Assembly: GCA_015143295.1 (NCBI GenBank)
Contig: CM026556.1
Span: 15,438,547-15,502,546 of the forward strand
Source of the DNA: Tetracentron sinense
Taxonomy: Eukaryota; Streptophyta; Magnoliopsida; Trochodendrales; Trochodendraceae
Length of the DNA stretch: 64,000 nucleotides
Reading direction: 5' to 3'
The position numbers and the translations under genes are program-made. Shown piece after piece: positions 10,378 to 22,027 of the stretch. Each line of letters starts with the position of its first letter. The stretch's first letter is position 1. The notes beneath the pieces are model-generated. The model saw nothing but the letters and a program-made list of their open reading frames with translations, did not search any database and was not told the origin of the DNA.

Positions 10378-13300
10378 GTTCGTTACTAGTGAATGAGTGC
10401 TTAGCAAGGGTGTTAATCAACACGGGATCCACTCATTTGTTCGTCTCACCTAGCTTTACAAAAGGCTTTACATCCTAGCCGAGTAAGCTACCTCAGGAGT
10501 TGTCCATTTTGACCCCATTGGGCAAGTCTATAGAGACAAATAAAGTGTATCGGGGTAGTGTTGTGTAAGTTATACAGCACGAGTTGCCAGTAGACCTGAT
10601 CATTCTGGGATTTCAGGATTGGGATTTCGACGTCATTCTAGGTATGGATTGGCTCTCAGCTCACCATGGGCACGTGACATGTTTCGAGAAGGTGGTGAAT
10701 TTTAAACCCGCTAGGTTGAAGCCATTTCATTTCAGAGGACTTCAGAGGAGAGACATTGCTCATTTTGTAGCTCTTAGTCTCGAGAAGGTGGAAGTACGGG
10801 ACTCCACATCCATGCATGTTGTGTGTCAATATATGGATGTCTTTCCGGAGATCTTACCGAGATTGCCTCCTGATCGGGTAATTGAGTTCGCGATTGAGTT
10901 GGCTCTAGGCATGGCACCGATTTCTAGGGCTCCACACAGGATGGCCCCTATTGAGCTAAAGGAGTTAAAGGGCTAGTTTGAAGAATTGCAAGGCCTTGGT
11001 TTCATTCAGCCAAATGTCTCACCTTGGGGAGCTCCGGTGCTCTTTGTGAAGAAGAAAGATGGGTCTATGCGTATGTGCATTGACTACAGGCAATTAAATA
11101 AGGTCACGATCAAGAATCGTTATCCATTGCCTCGGATAGACGGCTTGTTTGATCAGCTGAAAGGTGCGAAGTTCTTTTCCAAGATTGACCTTCGATCTGG
11201 TTACCATCAGTTGAAGATCAAGAAGGAAGACATTCCGAAGACAGCGTTCAAGACTCGATACGGCCATTACGAGTTTCTAGTCATGTCTTTCAGGCGGACT
11301 AACGCACTAGCAGCATTTATGGATCTGATGAATCGGGTGTTCAGATCATCTCTCGATCAGTGTGTGATTGTGTTTGTAGATGATATCCTTGTGTATTCAC
11401 AGTCACAGGATGATCACACGAGAGATCTCCGCTTTGTATTGCAGACTCTTCGAGAGCATAGTCTGTATGCTAAGTTGAGTAAGTGCGAGTTTTGGCTGAA
11501 CAAGATGTCCTTTCTTGGACATGTAGTCGATCCTGCAAAGATTGAGGTAGTGATGAATTGGAAAAGGTCGAAGAGTGTTACCGAGATTCGTAGTTTTCTC
11601 AGCCTGGCAGGAAACTACAGGAGGTTTGTGGAGGGATTTTCAAGCTTAGCCGCTCCGCTTACCTATCTCACGCGGAAGAACACTAAGTTCACTTGGAGTG
11701 ACAAGTGCGAGGTGAGTTTCCAAGAGTTGAAGAAGAGGCTTACCACAGCTCCTATCCTCACAGTTCCATCCGGAAGCGGTGGCTTCGAATCTATAGTGAT
11801 GCCTCACTAGTTGGACTGGGATGTGTTTTGATGTAGCATAAATAGGTGGTTGCCTATGCTTCCCGTCAGTTAAAGGAGCATGAGCAAAACTACCCCACTC
11901 ACGACTTAGAGCTTGCAGCCATCGTGTTTGCATTGAAAATTTGGCGTCACTACCTCTATGGGGAAGAGTTCGTGGTGTTCACGGACCCCAAGAGCTTGAA
12001 GTATCTCTTTCTCCAGAAGGAGTTGAATATGAGGCAGCGACGATGGATGGAGTTTATGAAGGACTACGATTGTTCTATCCAGTACCATCCGGGTAAGGCT
12101 AATGTGGTAGCCGATGCTCTTAGTAGGAAACCTTATGGGGTTATGGCTCACTTGAGTGTACAAGAGTAGAAGTTGTTGAATGATATGTGTAACTTAGACA
12201 CTACTCTCAGGCATGTCACCTATGGGTTAGTGATGTCCAACATTGTGGTTAGGCCATATATTCTAAACCGGATCAAAGAGTTGCAAGATTCGGATGTCGA
12301 ATTGCTTGCTTACCGAGACAAGTCGGTTAGTAATGGCAGTCAAAAGTTTGCTTTGAATGGTGATGGTGCTATCACGTTCAAAGACAGGTTGTGCGTTCTA
12401 GCCGACACGGTGTTCAGGGGTGAGATTTAGGACGAGGCTCACCGATCCAAGTATACGGAACACCCGGGAGGTACCAAGATGTATCAGAATCTAAAGAAGC
12501 ACTACTGGTGGCGAAACATGAAGAGGGAAGTCACTGAGTATGTTGCTAGATGTTTGGTGTGCCAGCAGGTGAAAGCCGAGCATCAGAGGCCGGCAGGTCT
12601 TTTATAGTCCCTCCCTATTCCGGAATGGAAATGAGAGAATATCTTGATGTATTTCATCGTGGGTTTGCCATGAACGGTGAAGGGCTCCGATGCTATTTGG
12701 GTGATTGTAGACAGATTGACTAAGTCTGCACATTTCCTTCCGTATCGGACTACGTTCAATACAAATCAGTTAGTAGCCCTGTATGTCAAGGAGGTGGTTC
12801 GTTTGCATGGTGTGCCAGTTTCTATCGTATCTGATCGAGATCCTAGGTTTACTTCTAGGTTCTGGAAAACTTTTCAGGATGCTATGGGTTCTCGTTTGGA
12901 CTTCAGCACCGCCTTTCATCCTCAAACTGATGGGCAGACTGAATGGGTGAATCAGGTTGTGGAAGATTAGCTCCGAGCTTGTATGCTAGACTTTCAGGGT
13001 AGTTGGGAGGAACAATTGCCGTTGGTTGAGTTTGCCTACAACAATAGTTATCAGGCAAGCATCCAGATGGCGCCTTTCGAAGCTCTGTATGGTCGCAGTT
13101 GCAGATCTCCGCTATAATGGGATGAAGTTGGTGAAAGGAAAGTTCTTAGTCCTGAGTTGATCGAGCGGACCGTAGAAAGGGTCAAAGTTATCTGGGAGTG
13201 ATTGAAAACTGCTCAGGATAGGCAGAAGAGCTATGCGGATACTCGCTGTAGAGATTTGGAATTCCGAGTTGGAGATCGGGTCTTTGTGAAGATTTCGCCA

Positions 13301-13687
13301 AGTCGGGCAATCATGCGATTCGGAAAGAAGGGAAAGCTCAATCCTAGGTACATAGGACCATTTGAGATCATCACGAGGGTTGGTGAGGTTGCTTACAAGG
13401 TAGCACTACAGCCTCACATGGCAGCGATCCATAATGTATTTCACATCTCTATGCTTAGGAAATACATTTCGGATCCGTCTCATGTCATTGCTCTTTATCC
13501 TATGGAGAATAGAGAGGATCTCATGTTGGTTGAGCAACCAGTTCAGATTTTGGATCGTCGCGATCAAGTATTGCGTAAAAGGACTATCCCTTTAGTCCTT
13601 GTGAGATGGCAGCATCATTCTACGGAAGAGGCTACATGGGAACGAGAAGCAGATGTGAAGGAGAAGTACCCTCACTTGTTCGAGTAG
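10378..13687 (+). pseudogene. pol: Pol of E1: protease, RT, RNase H, integrase, chromodomain (many stops)
   Basis: Starts at the intron acceptor, in frame with gag. Protease: VLINTGSTH (Asp of DTG replaced by Asn) with TAG 10476 and TAA 10566. Linker ILGMDWLSAHHG. RT 10977-11780 is open, with the catalytic FVDD at 11373-11384, but lacks about seven residues after FLGHVV relative to E2. A 1-nt loss near 11788 moves the frame at the RNase H start (YSDAS). Stops follow at 11834, 11843, 12167, 12428 and several more through integrase. Integrase keeps CLVC, DRDPRF and DGQTE motifs. The last segment (13202-13687) holds the GPFEI domain and the chromodomain with VLVRWQHHSTEEATWERE. Confidence 0.9.
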
Positions 13688-13763
13688 TTTTTCCTTGTTA
13701 GTTTTGTATTTTGGTTCTGGTATGTTTTGGGTGTCGTTCTAATTTCGAGGACGAAATTCTTGT

Positions 13764-13776
13764 AAGGGGGGAGGGA
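13764..13776 (+). promoter_or_regulatory. Polypurine tract of E1
   Basis: AAGGGGGGAGGGA directly before the 3' LTR start; primes plus-strand DNA synthesis. Confidence 0.93.
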
Positions 13777-15707
13777 TGTAGAGCCCCGAATCTTTATTGC
13801 ACTAAGTGATGAATAGTGTGTGAATAGTACTAAAGTGTGGTTTTGTGCACTAATGGGCTTTATGTTAATATACGAGTTTGGATTTATGGCGTGCATGTTT
13901 CAACGGGCCTAGATGTCACTAAGGAGTATGTATTAAGCATAAAAGAGTGTTAGAATGATATTGGAGGAGTTTCAAGTAATCGGAACAAGGTTTTACAGCA
14001 AAACAGGGGATCACTGATCGCTCGGAGCCATCCTCTGATCGACCGGTCAACTACCGATCGATCGGTAGCTATCAACTGGTCAACTTTTTTGTATGGGTAA
14101 ATTTTCTAGAGAGGGTGTTTTCAACCTATCGCTCGGCTGAAACCACCGATCGACCGGTAAGCCACCGATCGCTCGGTATGTACCACCGATCGATCAGTTA
14201 TACGCAAAGTTTCTTCATTAAGGGTGTTTAAGACTTTAGCCACCACCCTTTGCCTATATAAGGGCTGGGTTCGTGCCTTAGGGTTTCACAAAACCTTTGT
14301 GCATTATTTTGGAGGATTGTGAAGAGGAGAAGAAGGTGAGGAACTACTTGTTGATCAAGCTTGTGGAAGATCAAGGTTCTTCCACTTCCTTTGGCGATTC
14401 TCAACCAAGAACTCAAGGTTCTTCCACTTCCTTTGGCGATTCTCAACCAAGAACTCAAGGTTCTTGCTTGTTCAAGCTTTTGGGAATCAAAGTCTTTGAT
14501 TTCACCAAGGTAGATACACTCTACTACCAATCTTGCAATCGTACTAAGTTACTAAATGATGTTCTTCTAAATCTATACTACTTATGTATATATATCTTGG
14601 ATGTTTATGGTGTGAAAGTATGTTGTTTATATACTTGGGTGAAAGATACTATTATGATGCACTCTAAGTGTTTGATGAAATACCTCTAAGGATTTTATGC
14701 TTAAATATGATGATTTCTCTCATATGCTCAGCTCGCATGTCTCGCATCAATCGATGTTTTCCATGGATTTCTCAAAGTACGAAAAGGGGTTTTTCACTAG
14801 ATGACTAATGAGGAACGATTCTAAGTAACTATATGATTTCTCTAAAATCTTTTCACAAGCTCTACGGATCATACTATGCTCACAAGGAACTCTATGATAA
14901 GCTCTAAAATCGTCTCACAAGCTCTACGGATCATAAATGTAACGCTCTATGATCTCTAAGGATATGCTCTATGTTGTGCTCTATGGTATCTCCATGTCTC
15001 TACGGATCATAATGACTCTAAGTAACTCCAAGAACTCACAAGAACTCACAAGAACTCACAAGGCTGTGATTATTGCATGACTCACACGATTACAGTTTTG
15101 GTTTTGGTTTCGAACCTCATCTCACATGTTATTTCAAGGTTTCCACGCTCTTACATGTTTGTACGGATTTCATTCTCCATGATTCGTATGCTCTATGCTT
15201 TATTGTTATTAGTTTGTATACGCTGAGTATTCCACGCTCAGGAGAATTTGTTATCATCGGCAGGTGCTCGGGCTCCGTTTGATATATGTGGCACGGAACC
15301 ATGGTTGGAGGAAGAGTACTTTGACCAGAGCCTTCCATGGATCATTATCAGGATGATGGTCCTATAGATAGGTGTCAAGACTTCGACTTTTGTTGATCGG
15401 CAAACTTAGAACTTTAAGATGTTATTATGTTACGTGAGGGTGGGGTTTGTCCACTCCACTTTTGGGTTTCTCACATGTATATACTTTTGTTGGTTCATAC
15501 TTGAACTGAGTTATAGGAGTATCGCTTTGCTTCCGCTATGTTTAGTATTTTATTCCGCTGTGCATTCTTTATCGCTTTCGCTAGATATGTTTGTGTTTCT
15601 GACAGGTCTCCACGTGTGCCTTATGTATTATACTGGAGGTATGATACGGCGGTCACGAGTCAATGTATCCCTAACTCCTAGGGGGTATTTTGGGTCACGA
15701 CACGACA
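13777..15707 (+). repeat. 3' LTR of E1 (1931 bp)
   Basis: Matches the 5' LTR but has extra palindrome units (array 14011-14196), a 42-bp tandem duplication (14375-14416 and 14417-14458; one copy in the 5' LTR), and an extra CGACA at the very end. Taking 15707 as the end yields the exact TSD TGCAC; taking 15702, as in the 5' LTR, does not. Confidence 0.85.
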
Positions 15708-15712
15708 TGCAC
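15708..15712. repeat. Target-site duplication TGCAC (right) of E1
   Basis: Identical to 6724-6728. Confidence 0.85.
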
Positions 15713-17430
15713 TAAAGTAATACTATACAGTATGAGAGGTCAGGCTATCAAACCTTGGTAAAAGGAAGATACTTGTATGGAAAAAGTCAGAAGAAGCAGA
15801 ACAGATTCCAGTGTATCTCAAGTAGCTGAGTAACCATATCAGTCAGGGCTACAAGCCAGAGCATTAGAGGAAGATGATCCCATCTTCACACTAGAATCAT
15901 TAGCTCATTCAATACCAGGGAAAAAAATATGTCCATTTTTGAAGGCCCATACGGTTAGTCAAAGATTCTCTGAATACTCTTCGACTTAGCCGCATGGAGG
16001 ACGAAGACCTCCTAGAGCTTGTCAGCATAAATCATAACAGAGAAGCACCATGCTTAGGATCTTGCCAAGAAACTGCCTGTACTCTTAGTCTGTTTGGGAA
16101 ATGAAAGAAAGCCATGTTTGGTACAGCATTCCTCCTTATTCGTTATAACCTATTAAATTCACATTAATGAAGACTGCTAGTAAGCCCTTTATGCCTAATA
16201 GCCTTTCTTTCATTACACTTCTATACCGGGACACTCCATGCAAAATTTTTTATGAGCATGAACTACGTCATGACCTGATCCTAAAAAGGGTACATAGGCA
16301 GCATGAAAAATAGGTACAGTCAAATCAATCAACTTTCTTGAGCAAACTAAAGTATCTCAAAAGAAAATAAATCAAAAGCCAAAGACAAAGGCAAAATTTT
16401 AATTAAAAAAAAAGACCAAAATCAAAAGAGACAAAAGCCAAATAGAAAATCTCAAAGAAATGCTCAAGAAAGCTCAAAGGCAAAAAGGGTGTCCCAAATC
16501 TTCGACCCCCTAGCCTACGTTTTGTCCTATCCCAAGTCCTCCTAGATCCCTCAGAGACTATGAGTACTAGCAGATTGACTGACAAATATCAAAAGCTATA
16601 CATCCCATCTGCAAGGCAATGACAAGAGAGGACAGTTTGACTCAGAAGATCGCAAGCCCAATGAAAACCAGAAATGGCACTGAGGCACAAAAGTCATGCG
16701 AGCCTAGCCCTGATGTTATTATTAGGGGCAAAAAAGGGAACAAGAAAATCAACTTCGTAGGCATGAGTGAAAACCGGGAATGGCCTCATTGCGCAAAAAT
16801 TATGCGATCCCCAGACTTGGTTATTCCAAGGGTAAAAAAGGAAAAATTTGAACTCTAGTAACAAGATCCTAACAACGGTTATCCCAGATCCCCGGCAACA
16901 TATCTACAACCAACTTAGACTGAAGAACTCAACGTCATTTGCAATCCGAAGCCCTTGGATCCAAGCAAGACCAAAATCAGTATGCAATAAAGTTGGAATT
17001 GAGTAACTATCTTCCTTAGCTGAGCACAGAAGATCAACATTGCTCATTGCTATATCCTGCCCTTTGAGGGCAAAGCATTCGATCTTCAGTGAGGGTAGAA
17101 CCTCCTCACAAACCAACAAACAAAGAAAGCACTTATTTTGGAAAACTCGAAAGTCATTTGTTTTCAAAACATTTTTAGTCTTTAATCAATGTCTAATGTG
17201 GTTTATGACTTGGTCGAAATCAACCTCACTATAGCGAGCACTCCAACAAAAGTAGGCAAAGCCTAGGATCTCAAGTCATCAAGAAGTGAGAGCAAGACTG
17301 GATTATAGGGTGAGTCATGTTTTTTATATTCATCGCATGTCATGCATACGCATATGTCAACTAAATCACACATTGCACATGCTTCACAAATTGCACACCA
17401 ACACATGTACATTCACACCCATTTCTATTA
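15713..17430. other. Non-coding internal region, probable Tat-type element
   Basis: No conserved protein found on either strand. Short ORFs (such as 16619-16858) show no domain and lie in diverged repeats: a unit of about 100 bp recurs around 16659 and 16761 (GAAAACC.G.AATGGC then ATGCGA). Together with the minisatellites downstream this resembles the long 3' non-coding part of Tat-lineage elements. Confidence 0.45.
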
Positions 17431-17432
17431 TC

Positions 17433-17640
17433 TTTGTAAGTCACCCTCATTCGGTGCACCCCAGATGCATCATGTTTGATGCATCATTCTTTGTTAGCCA
17501 CCCTCATTCGGTGCACCCCACATACATCATGTTTGATGCGTCACTCTTTGTTAGTCACCCTCATTCGGTGCAGTCCTGTTGCATCACATCTGATGCATCT
17601 CTCTGTGTAAGCCACCTCATTTAGCGCACCTTTTGATATG
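17433..17640. repeat. Tandem repeat, about 58-bp unit, four copies
   Basis: Each unit contains CACCCTCATTCGGTGCA followed by GATGCATCA-like sequence. The fourth copy is diverged. Confidence 0.8.
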
Positions 17641-17730
17641 TCTTATTTGATACATTCACTGTGCACATACATTCACAATGTTATCTACACTATATACATA
17701 CTTTCACATAGTTTGTCGTACTACGCACAC

Positions 17731-18292
17731 ACATTCGCCATGTTAGCTCACTATGCATGCACATTAAGTAAGTCACACTCTGCACATATATCTACATAGA
17801 TTAGTTGCATTATACTTACTTCCACTTAGCTGCACACTACATAGCCACTACATGTGTTTGTACTACACACAAACATTTACCGCCCACTACGCACGTGCAT
17901 TCACAATGTTAATAAAACTTTGCACACACATTCACATAGTTAGTCGCACAGCATTCACAATGTTAGTTGCTCTCTGTACGCACATTCCACATGGTCAACC
18001 ACACTGCACACACATTCGCCATGCTAGCTCACTATGCATGCACATTAAGTAAGTCACACTCTGCACATATATCTACATAGATTAGTTGCATTATACTTAC
18101 TTCCACTTAGCTGGACACTGTATAGCCACTACATGTGTTTGTACTACACACAAACATTTATCGCCCACTACGCAGGTGCATTCACAATGTCAATAAAACT
18201 TTGCACACACATTCACATAGTTAGCCGCACAACATTCACAATGTTAGTTGCTCTCTGTACGCACATTCCACATGGTCAACCACAATGCACAC
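17731..18292. repeat. 281-bp tandem duplication
   Basis: The block starting ACATTCGCCATG at 17731 repeats from 18012 with about 95% identity. It is rich in CACACATTCAC words, so the larger unit grew from a simpler one. The ORFs here are repeat shadows. Confidence 0.88.
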
Positions 18293-18475
18293 ACAAAATC
18301 ATGATGTTAGTTGTACTATTCACACACATCTGCACCGCAGACACTCACAAAATAAGTCACACTCTATGCAGACACATCCATGTAGTTGCACTATGCACTC
18401 ATATCAGACGTAACAAACTACACACACGTCCACTAGCCAAATGAAATAAGTGAAGCTTGATTCTCAAAAGGATCT

Positions 18476-18690
18476 CTCGGCTTTCTGTTAGCATTTCCCC
18501 ACGGTCCGTGCGCAACTTGGCTTTCCTTAAGCATTTCCCCACACTCCATGCGCATCTCAGCTTTCCGTAAGCATTTCCTTGCGTTCCGTTCGCATCTCAG
18601 CTTTCTGTAAGCATTTGCCCACGCTTTGTGTGCATCTCAGCATCCCGTATCCATTCCCAGCGCTCCGTGCGCATCCCAGCATTCCGTTTG
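18476..18690. repeat. Tandem repeat, about 45-bp unit, five copies
   Basis: Units share CTTTC(C/T)GTAAGCATTT, then CC-CGC-CCGTGCGCATC-like sequence. Confidence 0.8.
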
Positions 18691-18782
18691 TACACCTATA
18701 GTACCTCGAGTGCACCACTCTAGCATTCCTGTGCATTGCACAACACCTGCAAACTAAAATTCATGTACTTCTCACTCACACC

Positions 18783-18905
18783 TGTCGGTTGACATCGTAA
18801 TGTGTTGTCATCCACCCCTTCAATCTGGTTGGCATCGTAATGTGTTGTCATCCACCATCCCATCACCCATCTAGTTGACATCGGAATGGTTGTCACCCAT
18901 CATTT
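18783..18905. repeat. 39-bp minisatellite (first block)
   Basis: Three diverged copies of GTTGACATCGTAATG...TCATCCAC, the same family as the large array at 22028-23060. Confidence 0.75.
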
Positions 18906-18925
18906 CAATCTTCAACACTTCAAAA

Positions 18926-19067
18926 TCAATCCCTTCTCTGAAGAGGTTAAAAGCAACACTTCAAAATCAATTCCTCCTGTGAAGAGGCTAAAAGCAATAC
19001 TTCAAAATCGATCCCTCCTATGAAGAGGCTAAAAGCAACACTTCATAATCGATCCCTCCTGTGAAGA
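18926..19067. repeat. 41-bp minisatellite, left part
   Basis: About 3.5 units of GAAGAGGCTAAAAGCAACA plus TTCAAAATCGATCCCTCCTG. The array is cut by the solo LTR and resumes at 21517. Confidence 0.9.
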
Positions 19068-19782
19068 TGTAACGCCCCGAAATACCCCCTAGGAGTTTAG
19101 GGATATTTTAGGTGTCACACTGCGTACCTATCAAACCATCATGTAATGCACAAGATAAAATACAATACTAACAACGATAATCAGAGCGCGGAAACTATCA
19201 TATATGCGGAAGCGTAAACAAATTTTCATTTCTTCTGATGATCCAAAATAGTATTCCAAGTTAACATAAATACAAGACATGTCTAAGTCTAAGGTGGACA
19301 GGCCCACCTATCAAAATATCAAAATACACAAGACCCTCTCATACTCTCCCCTCAACAGTAGTCGAGGTATGGCCACGCATCGAGGTCTCGGTCCGCCTGA
19401 GACTGTAATGGAATAGCCGGCTCTCTCTCCTCTATATACTCTTCCTCAACCCAAGGCTCTGGGTCGAGGGCTCCCTCAGTACCTGCCGACATGAAAGTAC
19501 GACTGAGCATGGAATACTCAGCGAGTACAAGCTACTAGCAGACCATAACAATAATAAAACACACAATAGTAATATCATACAAGCAGTAATAGAAACATCA
19601 CAAAGAAACAGTATAGGGCATGACACAATACAAGCATCCTGACGTGTGTACATGAATGCGAAAACGCCGATAAAACTCATGCTTGAAAACCCCTGTCATG
19701 TCCCGGTATGCCTCGTAGAAATCATGTATGCGTGCATGCATGAATGCATGATCATCATCTTGTAAACCTCCATCTTGTAACT

Positions 19783-20132
19783 TGTGAGCCAGAGGCTAGC
19801 ACCCGAATCTCCCTGGGCTGCCAACCTCCTTGATATGCAATGCACTTGTGAGCCAGAGGCTAGCACCCGAATGTCCCTGGGCTACCAACCTCCTTGTTAT
19901 GAAATGCATGGTTTTCTTGTGAGCCAGAGGTTAGTACCCGAATGTCCCTGGGCTACCAACCTCCTTGACAATAGGTGATTTTTATTACTTGTTTAGTTTT
20001 CTTGTGAGCCAGAGGCTAGTACCCGAAGGTCCCTGGGCTACCAACCTCCTTGACAATAGGTGTTTTAAGGGTTATCTTGTGAGCCAGAGGTTAGTACCCG
20101 AATGTCCCTGGGCTACCAACCTCCTTGACATG
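19783..20132. repeat. Tandem repeat in the solo LTR, five units of 64-86 bp
   Basis: Each unit reads TTGTGAGCCAGAGG(C/T)TAG then CCCTGGGCT(A/G)CCAACCTCC. The halves GAGGTTAGTACCC and GGGCTACCAACCTC can pair as a hairpin of about 12 bp with one mismatch and one bulge. Confidence 0.85.
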
Positions 20133-21117
20133 CAATATTTTCTTGTTGTTTATTATATGCACATGCTCTTGAAATCACGGTTCATGCTATCATGCGTGCT
20201 CGTGTACGTGTCCATAGTGACAATCATGATAATGGGAATAACCAAGATATGACATTATAATTCAATTCATGATATGAACATAGGTAACATAAGTAGTTTG
20301 CATAACATTTGATCAATTTATCATTTATAAGAACGCATGCATAAAACCCATTTCTATATTCTTCATTGAGATCATTTATTCATAGTTTAGGTATTTTGTC
20401 AAACACTTTCATACATTATTCCTTAGTAGTTTATCTCCTTCTTTTAAATGCATATTTTCCATTCAATCACACAATGGTAAGTTTGTTATTTGTACTATGC
20501 CCATCCTCCATTTTCCAATCCACAACCCACACATCATACATCACACATTCGGCATCCAATCGCCGTATCCAACCTCCATCCAAGCATCCCTACCCTTTCT
20601 TTATCTTGTTTATATTTATTATAGATGACACATTTTGCAAGGAATAAAACATACTGACAAGAATCATATTTCATAAGGAAAAACCTAGATTTATTGCTAG
20701 GGTAAGTTAGTAGGGTGTACTAACCTTGCTCAAGGCTTGATCCTTGGTGGGAAACTTGATTGAAGCTCCAACTTGAAAGAAGAACACCTTTGCTTGAAGG
20801 AGACTTGAGTTGGAAAAGAAACCCCTTTCAAAAACGTGTTTGGGTTGCTGCCCTAGCTTGGAGAATGGTTCAGACACGAGCTTGAGCCTTGAACTTGAAG
20901 CAAATCCAAGTTTGAGGACGACCTAGGATGGTCCACCCCTTTGATTCCTTCCTCAATGGAAATCCTAGGTTAGAAACCCCCTTCTTCTCACTCTCTATCT
21001 CTCAAAATCTCTTAAGTGACGAGAATGAGGCCCTAAGGCTCGGGCAACGCCTTATAGGAAAGGGTTTAACCCCCAAAAGACGAAAACGCCCTTAATGAAA
21101 TTTCTGCAAAAACGCAA

Positions 21118-21310
21118 AGACCGAGCGATCGGTGGTTATGACCGATCGATCGGTTGCCTACCGAGCGATCGGTTGATTGACCGAGATCTCGGTCAAAAAT
21201 CAACTCTCTGGAAAATTTCCCCATACAAATTTTTTGACCGTGCGATAGCTACCGATCGATCGGTTATGGACCGATCGATCGCTGACTGGACCGAGCGATC
21301 GGTTCTCTGT
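21118..21310 (-). promoter_or_regulatory. CGATCG palindrome array in the solo LTR
   Basis: Copies of ACCGATCGATCGGT-like sites on both sides of a spacer (21195-21252) homologous to the spacer in the copia and E1 LTRs. Lies upstream, in sense, of CCTATAAG at 21058-21051. Confidence 0.8.
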
Positions 21311-21516
21311 ATGTCTGGACTGTTTTGACCATATCTTTTGACTCGCTCGTCGGATTTTGACGATTCAACTTGCGTTGGGTTCGTCTTTCGAAAACGCACA
21401 TTTCTGACGTTTCGCAATTTCTGATTTCTCTCCTATTTATCAATTAGACTACGTAGAAGGCCATTTAACTACGAAATACTTATTCATTTAAAGATGGGAA
21501 AGTCTGGGGTGCTACA

Positions 21517-22025
21517 GAAGAGGCTAAAACCAACATTTCAAAATCGATCCCTCCTGTGAAGAGGCTAAAAGCAACATTTCAAAATCGATCTCTCCTGTGA
21601 AAAGGCTAAAAGCAACATTTCAAAATCGATCCCTCCTGTGAAGAGGGTAAAAGCAACACTTCAAAATCAATCACTCCTGTGAAGAGGTTAAAAGCAACAC
21701 TTCAAAATTGATCCCTCCTGTGAAGAGGCTAAAAGCAACATTTCAAAATCGATCCTTCCTGTGAAGAGGCTAAAAGCAACATTTCAAAATCAATCCCTCC
21801 TATGAAAGGTTAAAAGCAACATTTCAAAAATCGATCCCTCCTATGAAGAGGCTAAAAGCAACATTTCAAAATCGATCTCTCCTATGAAGAGGCTAAAAGC
21901 AACATTTCAAAATTGATCCCTCCTATGATGAGACTAAAAGCAACATTTCAAAATCGATCCCTCGTGTGAAGAGGTTAAAAGCAACACTTCAAAATCAATC
22001 CCTCCTGTGAAGAGGCTAAAAGCAC
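21517..22025. repeat. 41-bp minisatellite, right part (about 12 units)
   Basis: Continuation of 18926-19067; units differ mainly by single transitions. Confidence 0.92.
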
Positions 22026-22027
22026 AT

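Larger units (their letters stand above)
6729..15707 (+). mobile_element. E1: Ty3/gypsy chromovirus, Tekay type, complete but decayed
   Basis: Full structure: 5' LTR 6729-8574, PBS 8579-8590, gag 9009-10229, intron 10230-10377, pol 10378-13687 ending in a chromodomain, PPT 13764-13776, 3' LTR 13777-15707, TSD TGCAC. The order protease, RT, RNase H, integrase, chromodomain is Ty3/gypsy chromovirus. RT and chromodomain sequence resemble Tekay/Del. At least a dozen nonsense codons and two frameshifts make it non-functional. The LTRs differ by 85 bp through loss or gain of repeat units. Confidence 0.93.
19068..21516 (-). mobile_element. Solo LTR, Tekay-like Ty3/gypsy (2449 bp), TSD GAAGA
   Basis: Sense orientation is minus. 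On the plus strand it begins TGTAACGCCCCGAAATACCC and ends GGGGTGCTACA, like the reverse complement of the E1 and E2 LTRs. GAAGA flanks it exactly (19063-19067, 21517-21521). No internal domain, so the rest was lost by LTR-LTR recombination. It contains a five-unit tandem repeat (19783-20132), TATA at 21058-21051, a palindrome array (21118-21310) and the conserved 60-nt block (about 21333-21395). Confidence 0.93.

Noticed and set aside
17286-18444. His- and Thr-rich ORFs in CACACATTCAC repeats
   Set aside because: Translations of the tandem repeats; copies duplicate with the DNA unit and show no protein-level constraint.
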